Shown in pieces: positions 1 to 8,507 of a stretch of DNA of 64,000 bases (positions within the stretch are counted from its first letter, which is position 1; each line of letters opens with the position of its first letter). Below the pieces are notes generated by a model. It did no database searches, was not told the origin of the DNA, and saw only the letters and a program-made list of their open reading frames with translations. The translations under genes and the position numbers were made by a program. This DNA is from Nocardioides currus (lineage in GTDB: Bacteria > Actinomycetota > Actinomycetes > Propionibacteriales > Nocardioidaceae): contig NZ_PYXZ01000005.1 in NCBI RefSeq assembly GCF_003057875.1, positions 32,689-96,688 on the forward strand, read 5' to 3'.

Positions 1-437
1 GTCACGCTGAGGTCGGTCATGGGCGTCCCGTCGAAGAGGCAGGAGCCCGGCACCGACAGGCGCACCGTGCTGGGCCGCCATGTGGCCCGCATGCCCGGGC
101 ACGCGACGGGCGTGCGCTCCACGGTGTTGAACCAGATCCACAGACGACGCACCGTGCGTCCGTCCTGGCGCCAGGTGCGGGCGACGACGTCGTAACCCTC
201 CCAGAAGTGCGACGACCTCGCCGTCAGCACCACGCCCTCACGCCCCGTCTCCCCCAGGTCGGCCGTCACCACCAGTCGCTCGGGCGTGTAGTCCCAGGTG
301 GCGGAGATCAGGTCGTACGCCGCGGGCAACCCGGCCGCGTCGGCGGTGCCGTCCGTCCTGGTGCGGGTGTCGGCCTGCGCCGGGCTCGCGACGACGCAGA
401 TCGCCAGTGCGGTCGCGGCCACCCAGATCCGTCTCAT
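1..437 (-). CDS. secreted protein of unknown function, C-terminus beyond window edge
   Basis: Reading leftward from the ATG at 437, 145 codons stay open to the window edge, so only the N-terminal part is present. Residues 1–22 form a classical signal peptide: two Arg after Met, a hydrophobic core, and an A-Q-A cleavage site before DTRT. There is no lipobox cysteine, so release from the membrane or cell-wall association is more likely than lipidation. The mature part alternates short hydrophobic and polar strands and has Cys in ACPGM and GSCLF that could pair. No family is recognised. It lies 50 bp downstream of the hemerythrin gene on the same strand and could be cotranscribed with it. Confidence 0.7.
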   Translation of the reverse strand, partial: MRRIWVAATALAICVVASPAQADTRTRTDGTADAAGLPAAYDLISATWDYTPERLVVTADLGETGREGVVLTARSSHFWEGYDVVARTWRQDGRTVRRLWIWFNTVERTPVACPGMRATWRPSTVRLSVPGSCLFDGTPMTDLSV

Positions 438-487
438 GCCTCTCGGACGAGGCGCGTGCGCGGAAGGTTGCCCGGAAGGTTGCGTCG

Positions 488-1117
488 TCACCGCCAGGTC
501 GGGGCGATCTCGCGGGTGTACCTGCGCCCGAACACCTTGGTCACGATGCTCACCACGGGGCCGGGGATCGTCGCTCGGAGCGCGGCCAGCTCCTGCGGGC
601 CGGCCCCGTCCTGCATCCAGGCGAGCGCGCTCCCGGCGTCGCGGATGGCCTGGGGGCGCATCCTCTTGGCTCGTGCCTTCCACTCCGGGTCGTCCTCCAG
701 GCCAGCGATCAAGGGCTCGGCCTCGCGCTCCTCGTGGTCGAGGTGATTGTCGATCACCGTGCGAGCGCCGGCGATCACGTCGGCCGCCGCCTCTGCCGTG
801 GCCCTGCTCGGGTCGGCCACGACCCCGTCGATCGCGCGGCTGGCCGACGTCAGCGCCTCCTTCATGGCGACGTGCTCGTCCTCCATCGCCGCCATCAGGG
901 CCTCGTCCGCCCCACGCGAGAGCAGGAACGGCCACACGATGTCGTCCTCGGCCTCGTGGTGGTGGGTCAGCTCGCGCACCAGGTTGCGCCACGCCGTCTG
1001 GAGCTGACGAGCCCGGGGGCCGTCCCCGTCCGCCATGGAGCGCAGTGCCTGTTCGGTGCGGGCCACGTCGCGGCGTACGGCGGCGTGGATGATCTGGTTC
1101 ATGCTCATCGTGGCCAT
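488..1117 (-). CDS. hemerythrin HHE cation-binding domain protein
   Basis: This 209-residue all-helical protein begins MATMSMNQIIHAAVRRD and carries the spaced His/Glu pattern of the HHE family: HHHEAEDD near residue 55–65, MEDEH near 85, and DNHLDHEEREAEPL near 125. These residues normally bind a di-iron centre that senses or carries oxygen or nitric oxide, but substrate and role cannot be read from sequence. An in-frame upstream ATG would give a longer protein. The ATG at 1117 is preferred because a TACCTT hexamer sits exactly 6 nt before it, indicating a leaderless transcript. It follows hisH on the same strand but has its own promoter. Confidence 0.85.
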   Translation of the reverse strand: MATMSMNQIIHAAVRRDVARTEQALRSMADGDGPRARQLQTAWRNLVRELTHHHEAEDDIVWPFLLSRGADEALMAAMEDEHVAMKEALTSASRAIDGVVADPSRATAEAAADVIAGARTVIDNHLDHEEREAEPLIAGLEDDPEWKARAKRMRPQAIRDAGSALAWMQDGAGPQELAALRATIPGPVVSIVTKVFGRRYTREIAPTWR

Positions 1118-1129
1118 GGCGGCAAGGTA
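1118..1129 (-). promoter_or_regulatory. leaderless −10 (TACCTT) of the HHE gene
   Basis: On the minus strand TACCTT is followed by 6 nt (GCCGCC) and the ATG at 1117. No Shine–Dalgarno sequence is present. The spacing matches transcription starting at the A of the start codon. Confidence 0.6.
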
Positions 1130-1187
1130 GCCACGCCCGGGACGGATCCGCGACCCCATTTCGGGGGCAGTCAGGCTCAGAGCGAGC

Positions 1188-1829
1188 TCAGAGCGAGGCG
1201 ACCCAGTTGCGCAGCAGGCGCGCGCCGGCGTCACCGGACTTCTCGGGGTGGAACTGCGTCGCCCACAGCGGCCCGTTCTCGACGGCCGCGACGAACCGGT
1301 CTCCCCCGTGCTCGGCCCATGTCACCAGCGGCGGTGTGGTGCGGTTGTTGGTGACGAGGTCCCAGGTGCGGGCGGCGTACGAGTGCACGAAGTAGAACCG
1401 CTCGTCCTCGACGCCGGCGAACAGCGACGACCCCTCGGGCACCTCGACGGTGTTCCAGCCCATGTGCGGGACGACCGCGGCCTCGAGGCGCGAGACCGTG
1501 CCGGGCCACTCGTCGCAGCCCTCGGTCTCGACGCCGTGCTCGACCCCGCGCTCGAAGAGGATCTGCATGCCGACGCAGATGCCCAGCACCGGTCGCCCGC
1601 CCGCGAGGCGACGACCGATGATGCGCTCGCCCTTGATGGCGCGCAGGCCCTCCATGCAGGCCGCGTAGGCCCCGACGCCGGGGACGATCAGGCCGTCGGC
1701 GTCGAGGGCGGTCTGGAAGTCCCCGCTGAGGACCACGCTCGCGCCCGCCCGCTCGGCGGCTCGCACCACCGAGCGGAGGTTGCCCGAGCCGTAGTCGAGG
1801 ACGACGACGACGGGGTCGTGCGTGCTCAG
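1188..1829 (-). CDS. hisH: imidazole glycerol phosphate synthase, glutaminase subunit HisH (CTG start)
   Basis: HisH supplies ammonia from glutamine to HisF in the fifth step of histidine synthesis. The nucleophile elbow GICVGMQ (Cys85) and the HPEKS pair (His194, Glu196) form the class I amidotransferase triad. The conserved N-terminal strand [10 protein letters not shown] is only included if translation starts at the CTG at 1829, giving 213 residues. No ATG, GTG or TTG lies in this frame between that strand and far upstream. The CTG overlaps the hisB stop (CTGA), and AAGGGG sits 5 nt before it. Starting at the first GTG (1769) would remove the essential first 20 residues. It is the last recognisable his gene in the operon here. 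Confidence 0.9.
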   Translation of the reverse strand: MSTHDPVVVVLDYGSGNLRSVVRAAERAGASVVLSGDFQTALDADGLIVPGVGAYAACMEGLRAIKGERIIGRRLAGGRPVLGICVGMQILFERGVEHGVETEGCDEWPGTVSRLEAAVVPHMGWNTVEVPEGSSLFAGVEDERFYFVHSYAARTWDLVTNNRTTPPLVTWAEHGGDRFVAAVENGPLWATQFHPEKSGDAGARLLRNWVASL

Positions 1830-2443
1830 AGCGTCCCCTTGGTGGACGGCACGCCCTGCTCGCGCGGGTCGAACGCGACCGCGTCGCGCAGCGCGCGTGC
1901 GAACGCCTTGAACTGCGCCTCGACGACGTGGTGCGGGTCGCGGCCACCGAGCACCCGCACGTGCAGGGCGAGGTGGGCGTGGAACGAGATCGTCTCGAAG
2001 ACGTGGCGGGTCAGGGAGCCCTGGTAGGCCACGCCGTCGGCGCCACCGCCCCCGATGGCGACGTAGGCCTGGGCGTCGGGCTCGCCGGTGTGCACGCAGT
2101 AGGGGCGCCCCGACACGTCGACGACGGCCTGCACGAGCGCCTCGTCGAGCGGCACGGTGGCGTCGCCGAAGCGGCGGATGCCGGCCTTGTCACCGAGAGC
2201 CTCGCGCAGCGCCTGGCCGAGCACGATGGCGGTGTCCTCGACGGTGTGGTGGGCGTCGATGTGGGTGTCGCCGTCGGCGTGCACGGTGAGGTCCACCAGC
2301 GAGTGCCGCGAGAACGCGGTGAGCATGTGGTCGTAGAACCCGACGCCGGTCGAGATGTCGTTGCGCCCGGTGCCGTCGAGGTCGAGCTCGACCTTGATCT
2401 TCGACTCCGAGGTGGCCCGCTCGATGCTGGCGGTGCGGCTCAT
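1826..2443 (-). CDS. hisB: imidazoleglycerol-phosphate dehydratase HisB
   Basis: HisB removes water from imidazoleglycerol phosphate in histidine biosynthesis. The 205-residue length is that of the monofunctional bacterial enzyme. Both manganese-binding His clusters are visible: [16 protein letters not shown] in the first half and [15 protein letters not shown] near the end. The ATG at 2443 overlaps the hisC stop as ATGA, and the stop overlaps the hisH CTG start, so expression is probably translationally coupled within hisDCBH. No phosphatase domain is fused, as is usual in actinobacteria. Confidence 0.96.
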   Translation of the reverse strand: MSRTASIERATSESKIKVELDLDGTGRNDISTGVGFYDHMLTAFSRHSLVDLTVHADGDTHIDAHHTVEDTAIVLGQALREALGDKAGIRRFGDATVPLDEALVQAVVDVSGRPYCVHTGEPDAQAYVAIGGGGADGVAYQGSLTRHVFETISFHAHLALHVRVLGGRDPHHVVEAQFKAFARALRDAVAFDPREQGVPSTKGTL

Positions 2444-3549
2444 GGTGTGTCCCTCATCTGCTCGGTCTTCATCACGATGGTCAGTGCGTCCCGGAACGCG
2501 GTCATCTCGTCCGCGGTCCCGATCGAGACCCGCAGCCACCCGTCGGGACCGGTCTCGCGGATCAGCACGCCGTGCTCCAGCAGACCCTGCCAGACCGCGT
2601 GCCGGTCGGCGAACCTCCCGAACAGCACGAAGTTGGCGTCGCTGTCGGCGACCGTGAACCCCTGCTCGCGCAACCACGACACGGTGCGGTCGCGCTCGGC
2701 CCGCAGCTCGGCGACGTTGCCCAGCAGCTCGGGCGCGTGCCGCAGCGCCGCCGACGCCGTCGCCTGGGTGACGGCCGAGAGGTGGTAGGGCAGCCGCACC
2801 ACACGGATCGCGTCGCAGATCGCGGGATCGGCGGCGAGGTAGCCCAGCCGCGCGCCGGCCAGCGCGAAGGCCTTGCTCATGGTCCGGGTGACCACCAGGT
2901 TGCGGTGCGCGCCGAGCAGCTCGAGCGCGCTGGGCGTGCCCGACCGGCGGAACTCGCCGTACGCCTCGTCCACGACGACCACTCCCTCGCCCGCGGCCTC
3001 GCAGAGCATGGTGACCGCCTCCGGCGGCAGCGCCGTGCCGGTCGGGTTGTTGGGCGACGGCAGGAGCACCACGCTCGGCCGGCGCTCCTCGACCAGCCTG
3101 CGGGCGGCGTCGAGGTCGAGCGAGAAGTCCTCGGCGCGGTGGCCGGTGACCCACTCGGTCATCGTGTTGCGGGCGTACTCGGGATACATCGAGTACGTCG
3201 GGGCGAAGCTGACCGCCGACCGTCCCGGGCCTCCGAAGGCCTGGAGCAGCTGGAGCATCACCTCGTTGGAGCCGTTGGCCGCCCACACCATCTCGGGCGT
3301 GATCCCGCTGCCGCCCGAGGTGTTGAGGTACGCCGCCAGGCCGCGCCGGAGGTCGGTGAACTCGCGGTCGGGGTAGCGGTTGAGGGTGGCCGCCGCCGTC
3401 GCGACCGCGGCCGCGACGTCGGCGACCGCCTCGGGCGAGGGGCCGTAGGGGTTCTCGTTGACGTTGAGCTGGACGGGGACGTCGAGCTGCGGGGCGCCGT
3501 ACGGCTCGATCCCGCGCAGCTCCTCGCGGATCGGGGGGAACGACGTCAC
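2440..3549 (-). CDS. hisC: histidinol-phosphate aminotransferase HisC
   Basis: This is a 369-residue fold-type I PLP aminotransferase that converts imidazole acetol phosphate to histidinol phosphate. [12 protein letters not shown] near the N-terminus is the HisC substrate-binding signature. NPNNPTG-like text ([13 protein letters not shown]), DEAYGEF and the Schiff-base lysine in [17 protein letters not shown] are all present. The GTG at 3549 overlaps the hisD stop (CAGTGACG), giving a 4-bp coupled junction. Longer reading-frame extensions upstream lie inside hisD and were not used. Confidence 0.96.
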   Translation of the reverse strand: MTSFPPIREELRGIEPYGAPQLDVPVQLNVNENPYGPSPEAVADVAAAVATAAATLNRYPDREFTDLRRGLAAYLNTSGGSGITPEMVWAANGSNEVMLQLLQAFGGPGRSAVSFAPTYSMYPEYARNTMTEWVTGHRAEDFSLDLDAARRLVEERRPSVVLLPSPNNPTGTALPPEAVTMLCEAAGEGVVVVDEAYGEFRRSGTPSALELLGAHRNLVVTRTMSKAFALAGARLGYLAADPAICDAIRVVRLPYHLSAVTQATASAALRHAPELLGNVAELRAERDRTVSWLREQGFTVADSDANFVLFGRFADRHAVWQGLLEHGVLIRETGPDGWLRVSIGTADEMTAFRDALTIVMKTEQMRDTP

Positions 3550-4892
3550 TGGAACCGCACCCTCACGGCGGCACCGTGTCCCGGCAGGTCCTCGGCCTCG
3601 GCCAGCGTCACGACGTGGTCGGCGACCTCGGCCAGCGCGTCGCGAGAGTAGTCGATGACGTGCACCGACCTCAGGAACGCCCGCACCGACAGCCCGCTGC
3701 TGTGGCACGCACACCCCGCGGTGGGCAGCACGTGGTTGGACCCGGCGCAGTAGTCACCGAGCGAGACCGGGGCGAAGGACCCGACGAAGATCGCGCCGGC
3801 GTTGCGCACCCGCGAAGCGACGTCGGTGGCGTCGCGGGTGTGGATCTCGAGGTGCTCGGCGGCGTAGGCGTTGACGACGTCGAGACCCTGCTGGACGTCG
3901 TCGACGAGCACGATCGCGGACTGCCGCCCGGTCAGGGCGGTCTGCACGCGCGCCGTGTGCCGGGTCGCGAAGACCTGCTTCTCCAGCTCCGCGTCGACGT
4001 CGTCGGCCAGGGCGAGGGAGTCGGTGACCAGCACCGAGGCGGCCATCGGGTCGTGCTCGGCCTGGCTGATCAGGTCGGCGGCGACGAAGGACGCGTCGGC
4101 CGAGTCGTCGGCCAGGATCGCGATCTCGGTCGGCCCGGCCTCCGAGTCGATGCCCACGACCCCGCGCAGGACGCGCTTGGCGGCCGCGACGTAGATGTTG
4201 CCCGGCCCGGTGACGAGGTCGACGGGGCGGCAGGGGCCGGCGCCGTACGCGAACATCGCGATCGCCTGGGCGCCGCCGACGGCGTAGACCTCGTCGATCC
4301 CGAGGAGGGCGCAGGCGGCCATGATCGTGGGCTCCGGCAGGCCGTCGGAGTTCTTCTGCGGCGGGCTGCTGAGCGCGATCGACCGCACGCCCGCCACCTG
4401 CGCGGGGACGACGTTCATCACGACGCTGGACACGAGCGGGGCGAGACCGCCGGGGACGTAGAGGCCGACCCGGTCGACCGGCACCTTGCGGTGCGTGACG
4501 GTCGCCCCGTCGCCGAGCGACGTGGTGACGTCGGACTCGAGCTCGGCCGCGCAGGTCGCCCGCAGGCGGCGGATCGACTCCTCGAGCCCCGCACGCACGG
4601 CCGGGTCGAGCTCGTCGAGCGCGCGCGCCAGCGCCTCGGGGGGCACGACGATGTCCTCACGCTCGACGCCGTCGAACTGCTGCGAGAACTCTCCGATCGC
4701 CTCCACGCCGCGGGTGCGGACGGCGTCGATGATCGGCTGCACGGCATGGGTCGCGGTCTCGACGTCGAACTCGGCCCGCGGCACCACGCTGCGGTAGTCG
4801 ATGTTGCTCGTGCCCGAGTCACGGAGGTCGATCCGACGCACGCGCATCGGGATCCCGTCCGTCTCCTCGCTCGCTGCCCTGCTCGTTGCCAT
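3546..4892 (-). CDS. hisD: histidinol dehydrogenase HisD
   Basis: HisD carries out the last two NAD-dependent oxidations of histidine synthesis, from histidinol to histidine, using a zinc ion. [31 protein letters not shown] and GSNHVLPT are the family blocks with the zinc and base residues. The ATG at 4892 gives 448 residues. It is preferred over the internal ATG at 4847 (433 residues, closer to many homologues) because TAGACT lies exactly 6 nt before it, as for other leaderless genes here. It is first gene of the leftward his operon and is divergent from the Lon-domain gene. Confidence 0.95.
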   Translation of the reverse strand: MATSRAASEETDGIPMRVRRIDLRDSGTSNIDYRSVVPRAEFDVETATHAVQPIIDAVRTRGVEAIGEFSQQFDGVEREDIVVPPEALARALDELDPAVRAGLEESIRRLRATCAAELESDVTTSLGDGATVTHRKVPVDRVGLYVPGGLAPLVSSVVMNVVPAQVAGVRSIALSSPPQKNSDGLPEPTIMAACALLGIDEVYAVGGAQAIAMFAYGAGPCRPVDLVTGPGNIYVAAAKRVLRGVVGIDSEAGPTEIAILADDSADASFVAADLISQAEHDPMAASVLVTDSLALADDVDAELEKQVFATRHTARVQTALTGRQSAIVLVDDVQQGLDVVNAYAAEHLEIHTRDATDVASRVRNAGAIFVGSFAPVSLGDYCAGSNHVLPTAGCACHSSGLSVRAFLRSVHVIDYSRDALAEVADHVVTLAEAEDLPGHGAAVRVRFQ

Positions 4893-4904
4893 GGCTGAAG
4901 TCTA
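4893..4904 (-). promoter_or_regulatory. leaderless −10 (TAGACT) of hisDCBH
   Basis: TAGACT on the minus strand, then TCAGCC (6 nt), then the ATG at 4892. There is no Shine–Dalgarno sequence, so a leaderless his mRNA is likely. No room remains for a leader-peptide attenuator. Confidence 0.65.
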
Positions 4905-4964
4905 GGGAGTCGCGGCGCGCCGCCCGACGGTGCCGGCAGGCGGTGGACAGGCGGATGCACCGGT

Positions 4965-4976
4965 TAGGTTGTGGAG
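4965..4976 (+). promoter_or_regulatory. leaderless −10 (TAGGTT) of the Lon-domain gene
   Basis: TAGGTT at 4965–4970 is followed by 6 nt and the GTG at 4977. This spacing favours 4977 over the in-frame GTG at 4971. Confidence 0.6.
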
Positions 4977-5642
4977 GTGAGCGACACGCTGCCGATGTTC
5001 CCCCTCAACACGGTCCTGTTCCCCGGCGTCACCATCCCCCTGCACGTCTTCGAGGACCGCTACCGCGCGCTCGTGCACCACCTGCTCAGCATCGAGGACC
5101 CGGCCGAGCGTCTCTTCGGCACGGTCGCCATCCGCGAGGGCTACGAGGTCGGCGACCACGGGGCCCAGTCGCTCTACCGCGTGGGGGTGAGGATGCAGCT
5201 GACGGAGGTCGAGAGCAACGAGGACGGCACGTTCGAGATCACCGCCACCGCCCGCGACCGGATCGTGCTGGACGGCCTCGAGACCTCCGGGGAGTTCGCG
5301 CAGGGCGAGATCACCGACTCCCCCGACGACCCGGTCGACGGCCCGACGGCCCTGCACGACCGCGCCCGCGCGACCTTCACGGCCTACCGCGCCGCGATCA
5401 GCGAGATCCAGGGCACGACCTTCTCGGGCAGCCTGCCGCGCGATCCCGGCTACCTCTCCTGGACCCTCGCCGCGCTGGCGCCGCTGCCGATGGCCGAGCG
5501 GCAGGCGCTGCTCGAGGCCGAGAGCCCCGAGGCCCGGCTCGAGCTGGTGACCACCCTGCTGCGCGAGGAGCTCCGCGCAATCAACGTCATCCCGTCGTTG
5601 CCCGCCACCGACGTGGCGCGCACCGCCTGGTCCCCCAACTGA
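4977..5642 (+). CDS. Lon substrate-binding (LON N-terminal) domain protein
   Basis: The 221-residue protein is a stand-alone LON N-terminal domain. It opens with LPMFPLNTVLFPGVTIPLHVFEDRYRAL, the β-strand signature of the substrate-binding domain of Lon protease, and lacks the AAA and protease domains. Such proteins are widespread in actinobacteria and their role is not established. A part in protein quality control is plausible only by analogy. The start at GTG 4977 rests on the −10-like hexamer 6 nt upstream. The YbaK-type gene follows after 10 bp and is probably cotranscribed. Confidence 0.88.
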   Translation: MSDTLPMFPLNTVLFPGVTIPLHVFEDRYRALVHHLLSIEDPAERLFGTVAIREGYEVGDHGAQSLYRVGVRMQLTEVESNEDGTFEITATARDRIVLDGLETSGEFAQGEITDSPDDPVDGPTALHDRARATFTAYRAAISEIQGTTFSGSLPRDPGYLSWTLAALAPLPMAERQALLEAESPEARLELVTTLLREELRAINVIPSLPATDVARTAWSPN

Positions 5643-5652
5643 CGGAGACGCG

Positions 5653-6141
5653 GTGGCGAGGAGGAAGCAGCCCGGCGGCACGCCCGCGACGGTGGCGCTC
5701 ACCGCGGCCGGGATCGGGTTCGAGCTGCACCCCTACGAGCACGACCCGCGGGCCTCGTCGTACGGCCTCGAGGCCGCCGAGGCGTTGGGTGTCGAGCCGG
5801 CACGGGTGTTCAAGACGCTGCTCGCCACCCTCGACGGGGCGCTGGTCGTCGGCATCGTGCCGGTCGACCGCCAGCTCGACCTCAAGGCGCTCGCCAGGGC
5901 GCTCGGCGGCAGCCGGGCGGCGATGGCCGACGTCGGGGTGGCCGAGCGGACCACGGGGTACGTCGCGGGGGGCATCTCCCCCGTCGGGCAGAAGAAGCGG
6001 CTGCGCACCGTCGTCGACGACTCCGCGACGGCCCACCCGACCGTGTTCGTCTCCGGCGGGCGCCGCGGGCTGGACCTGGAGATGACACCGGCCGACCTGG
6101 TCGCGATCACCGAGGCGATCACGGCCCAGATCGGCCGGTAG
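5653..6141 (+). CDS. ybaK: Cys-tRNA(Pro)/aminoacyl-tRNA deacylase, YbaK family
   Basis: This 162-residue single-domain protein belongs to the YbaK/EbsC editing family, which hydrolyses wrongly charged tRNAs, classically Cys-tRNA(Pro). Family blocks are GIGFELHPYEHDP, the catalytic-lysine motif ARVFKTLLATLDG and GYVAGGISPVGQKKRLRTVVD. The GTG start at 5653 has GGAGACGC just upstream. It sits 10 bp after the Lon-domain gene and is tail-to-tail with the DUF3352 gene, with only 19 bp between the stops and no obvious terminator hairpin. A second, more divergent YbaK-type protein lies at 48933–49406. Confidence 0.9.
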   Translation: MARRKQPGGTPATVALTAAGIGFELHPYEHDPRASSYGLEAAEALGVEPARVFKTLLATLDGALVVGIVPVDRQLDLKALARALGGSRAAMADVGVAERTTGYVAGGISPVGQKKRLRTVVDDSATAHPTVFVSGGRRGLDLEMTPADLVAITEAITAQIGR

Positions 6142-6160
6142 GGACGTCAGGCGCGTCGGG

Positions 6161-7888
6161 TCAGTCGGTCGTGACCTTGAAGACGCCGTGCACGACGTCG
6201 CCGTCGAGCCAGCCGCTGATGCCGACGGCGGAGAGCGGCTCGAGGTTGTCGCTGACCTCCGGCTCGTCCTCGGCGAGGCGGACCAGCCAGTCGTCGTCGG
6301 CGTCGAAGTTGAGGAACATCACGCTCTGCGCGTCACCCTCGATCACCTTCGTGTAGGCGTCGGTGTCGCCGAGCGAGCCCGTCGAGGTCAGCGACTCCTT
6401 GTAGGCGTCGTTGGTGCCGAGCACGGCATAGCCGTCGGCCTCGGTGACCTCGAGGTAGGGCGCGACGTCCGGGCCGGCCAGGTCCTTGACCTTGTCGAGC
6501 ACGGCCTGGATCTCCGCGGCGTCACCCTTGATCTTGATGCCGAGCGGCAGCTCGGAGGGACCGCCGTTGACGATCGCGTCGGGGTCGATGCCGCTGCCCA
6601 GGCCGATGGCCATCCCCTCGCCCATCAGCGTCTCGAGGTCCTCGGGCAGGGCCAGGCCGGTCTCCTCCTCGGCCTGCGCGATCAGGTCGTCGACGTCGGT
6701 GCCCTCGGGGCTGCTCTTGGCCATGTAGTCGATCAGCGACTGGGCCCAGCCCTCACCGAAGCCCAGCCCGAACGCGGCGACGGTGTCGTCGGGCAGGCCC
6801 TGCACCATCTCGACCCCGGCGTCACCGAGGAAGTCCTTGGTGAGCTCGCCCTGGTAGTTGGAGTAGGCGGCCTCGAACTCCAGCCCGCCGTCGTCGAACC
6901 GCACGGTCGCGGCCGCCCCGTCGAACTGCTCGAGCATCTCGGTGAGCTCCGGCGGGACGCTCTCGGTGCCCGAGGGAGCGTTCTCCACGAACTCTCCCGT
7001 CTCCGGGTCGATCTCGAAGCCGTCGGCCGACGGCATCCCGAACATCGAGCCCATGCCGGGCATGTCGGTGAGGTAGCGGCTCATGAAGTCGCCGGCCTCG
7101 GGGGCGGCGTACATGCTCATGATCCCGGAGTCCCCGGCCTCGCCGGTCCACTTCTGGAAGTCGGCGTCGTCGGCGAGCGAGCCCTTCTCGGTGGCGTCGA
7201 CCACCTTCTGCGCCTCGGCCTCGTTCTTGCCCACGACCAGCCAGTCGCCGGAGATCACGTAGCCGCCGGTGTCCCCGGAGCTGTCGGAGCTGTCGGAGCC
7301 CTCGGCCGACGCGCCGGCACCGCAGACCTGGAGCAGGTTGTCGACGCCGTCCTCGGCCTTGCCGGCGTCGGTGACCTGGACGACCATCACGGCCGTCGGG
7401 GTGTCGCCGCCGAGGTCGGCGGCGGCCATGGCCGCCCGGCTGCCGAGCCACGGCTCGACGTCCTTCGCGTAGTCGAGGCCCTCGCACTCGCCCGACTTCA
7501 CGATCTCCTCGACGATCTTCTCGCGCAGGTCGTCGTCGGTGTCGAGGCCGGTCTGCTCCTTGAAGGCGGGGAACTTGCGCAGCGTCTTGATGGCCTCGAT
7601 CTTCTGGCCGCCGCTGGGGTCGAGGTCGATGCTGACGTAGCCCAGGGTGCTGGCGGGCAGCGCCTCGGCGGGCTGGCTGCCGGTGGCCAGGAAGGACGTC
7701 GCCGCCCAGACGGCGCCGCCGCCGACGGCGAGGACGCCGACGAGCCCGCCGACGGCGAGCAGCCGCTTGCGGTTGTCGCCGGCGTGCGCCTCACGGGCGA
7801 CGGGCGAGCCCGCGGACGACTCGAGGAACTCGGGACCGCCCGGGTTGTGGCCGGACGAGTCCGGGCCGGGCGGAGTGGTGTTGGACAT
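6161..7888 (-). CDS. DUF3352 membrane-anchored protein
   Basis: The 575-residue protein has a Pro/Gly-rich cytoplasmic N-terminus (1–40), one transmembrane helix around 46–68 (RKRLLAVGGLVGVLAVGGGA and beyond), and a large acidic extracytoplasmic part. The layout and the PASTLGYVSIDLDPSGGQK opening of the external part match the actinobacterial DUF3352 family. Function is unknown. A Ser/Asp/Gly-rich linker lies near residues 195–210. The ATG at 7888 has a GGGGG run as ribosome site. A TAGGCT hexamer overlaps the stop of the upstream gene, giving it its own promoter. Confidence 0.8.
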   Translation of the reverse strand: MSNTTPPGPDSSGHNPGGPEFLESSAGSPVAREAHAGDNRKRLLAVGGLVGVLAVGGGAVWAATSFLATGSQPAEALPASTLGYVSIDLDPSGGQKIEAIKTLRKFPAFKEQTGLDTDDDLREKIVEEIVKSGECEGLDYAKDVEPWLGSRAAMAAADLGGDTPTAVMVVQVTDAGKAEDGVDNLLQVCGAGASAEGSDSSDSSGDTGGYVISGDWLVVGKNEAEAQKVVDATEKGSLADDADFQKWTGEAGDSGIMSMYAAPEAGDFMSRYLTDMPGMGSMFGMPSADGFEIDPETGEFVENAPSGTESVPPELTEMLEQFDGAAATVRFDDGGLEFEAAYSNYQGELTKDFLGDAGVEMVQGLPDDTVAAFGLGFGEGWAQSLIDYMAKSSPEGTDVDDLIAQAEEETGLALPEDLETLMGEGMAIGLGSGIDPDAIVNGGPSELPLGIKIKGDAAEIQAVLDKVKDLAGPDVAPYLEVTEADGYAVLGTNDAYKESLTSTGSLGDTDAYTKVIEGDAQSVMFLNFDADDDWLVRLAEDEPEVSDNLEPLSAVGISGWLDGDVVHGVFKVTTD

Positions 7889-7928
7889 GGGAACCCCCGT
7901 CGGGAACAGCTGGATGCGTGACGCGGCC

Positions 7929-7934
7929 AGCCTA
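7929..7934 (-). promoter_or_regulatory. candidate −10 (TAGGCT) of the DUF3352 gene
   Basis: TAGGCT overlaps the TAG stop of the upstream membrane-protein gene. Transcription from it would give a leader of about 35 nt that includes the purine-rich ribosome site. Confidence 0.45.
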
Positions 7935-8507
7935 CCCAGCGGGCGGGGTCTCAACCGCCGGTTTCCGGCGGCCGGATCGGCGTCCCGAGCGGCGTCCCGT
8001 GGCGACCGCGAAGACGTAGACCGAGGCGATCATCGCGCCGATCGGGAAGGCGGCCATCGCGGCCGAGTCGAGCCGGAACAGCCGCGGCTCGCCGTCGACC
8101 CCGGCGAGGGTCAGGTCACTGGGGATGGCGGTGAAGTCGGCCTTGCCGGCGGCCAGCACCCGGGGGTCCTGCGGGCCGAGGGAGTGCCCCACCCGGAACA
8201 TCACCCAGCCGGCCAGCACCGACCCGACCACGATCGCGGCGAGGCTCGCGACCTCGTGGCGCGGCCACCACCAGCCGAGCGCGAAGGCGGTCAGCGCGCC
8301 GGCGACCAGCGCGACCACGACGTACCACCCCGTCCCGGAGAACGCGTAGTCAGGACCGGCGGGCTCGAGGAACCACTGGTCCTGGTAGGCGACGCCGACC
8401 GGGGCGTCCCACAGCCACTCCCAGACCACGCCCGCGACGGCTCCGACGGCGGCGAAGACGGCGACGATCCCGAGGACCTGCACCGCCGTCCCCCAGCGCT
8501 CCCTCAC
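7932..8507 (-). CDS. small integral membrane protein (DUF2567-like)
   Basis: The GTG at 8507 overlaps the dnaE stop (GTGA) and opens a 191-residue protein with four predicted membrane helices: about 8–27, 63–85, 93–112, and 155–175. A charged Arg/Lys-rich tail follows. The size, the topology and the position directly after dnaE match an uncharacterised actinobacterial family (DUF2567), although I recognise it by context more than by motif. A conserved-looking extracytoplasmic loop carries VGHSLGPQDPRVLAAGKADF. Function is unknown, and coupling to dnaE translation is likely. Confidence 0.75.
   Translation of the reverse strand: MRERWGTAVQVLGIVAVFAAVGAVAGVVWEWLWDAPVGVAYQDQWFLEPAGPDYAFSGTGWYVVVALVAGALTAFALGWWWPRHEVASLAAIVVGSVLAGWVMFRVGHSLGPQDPRVLAAGKADFTAIPSDLTLAGVDGEPRLFRLDSAAMAAFPIGAMIASVYVFAVATGRRSGRRSGRRKPAVETPPAG

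Noticed and set aside
4847..4892. Internal ATG at 4847 as hisD start
   Set aside because: The length would match homologues, but TAGACT exactly 6 nt before the ATG at 4892 supports the longer leaderless start.
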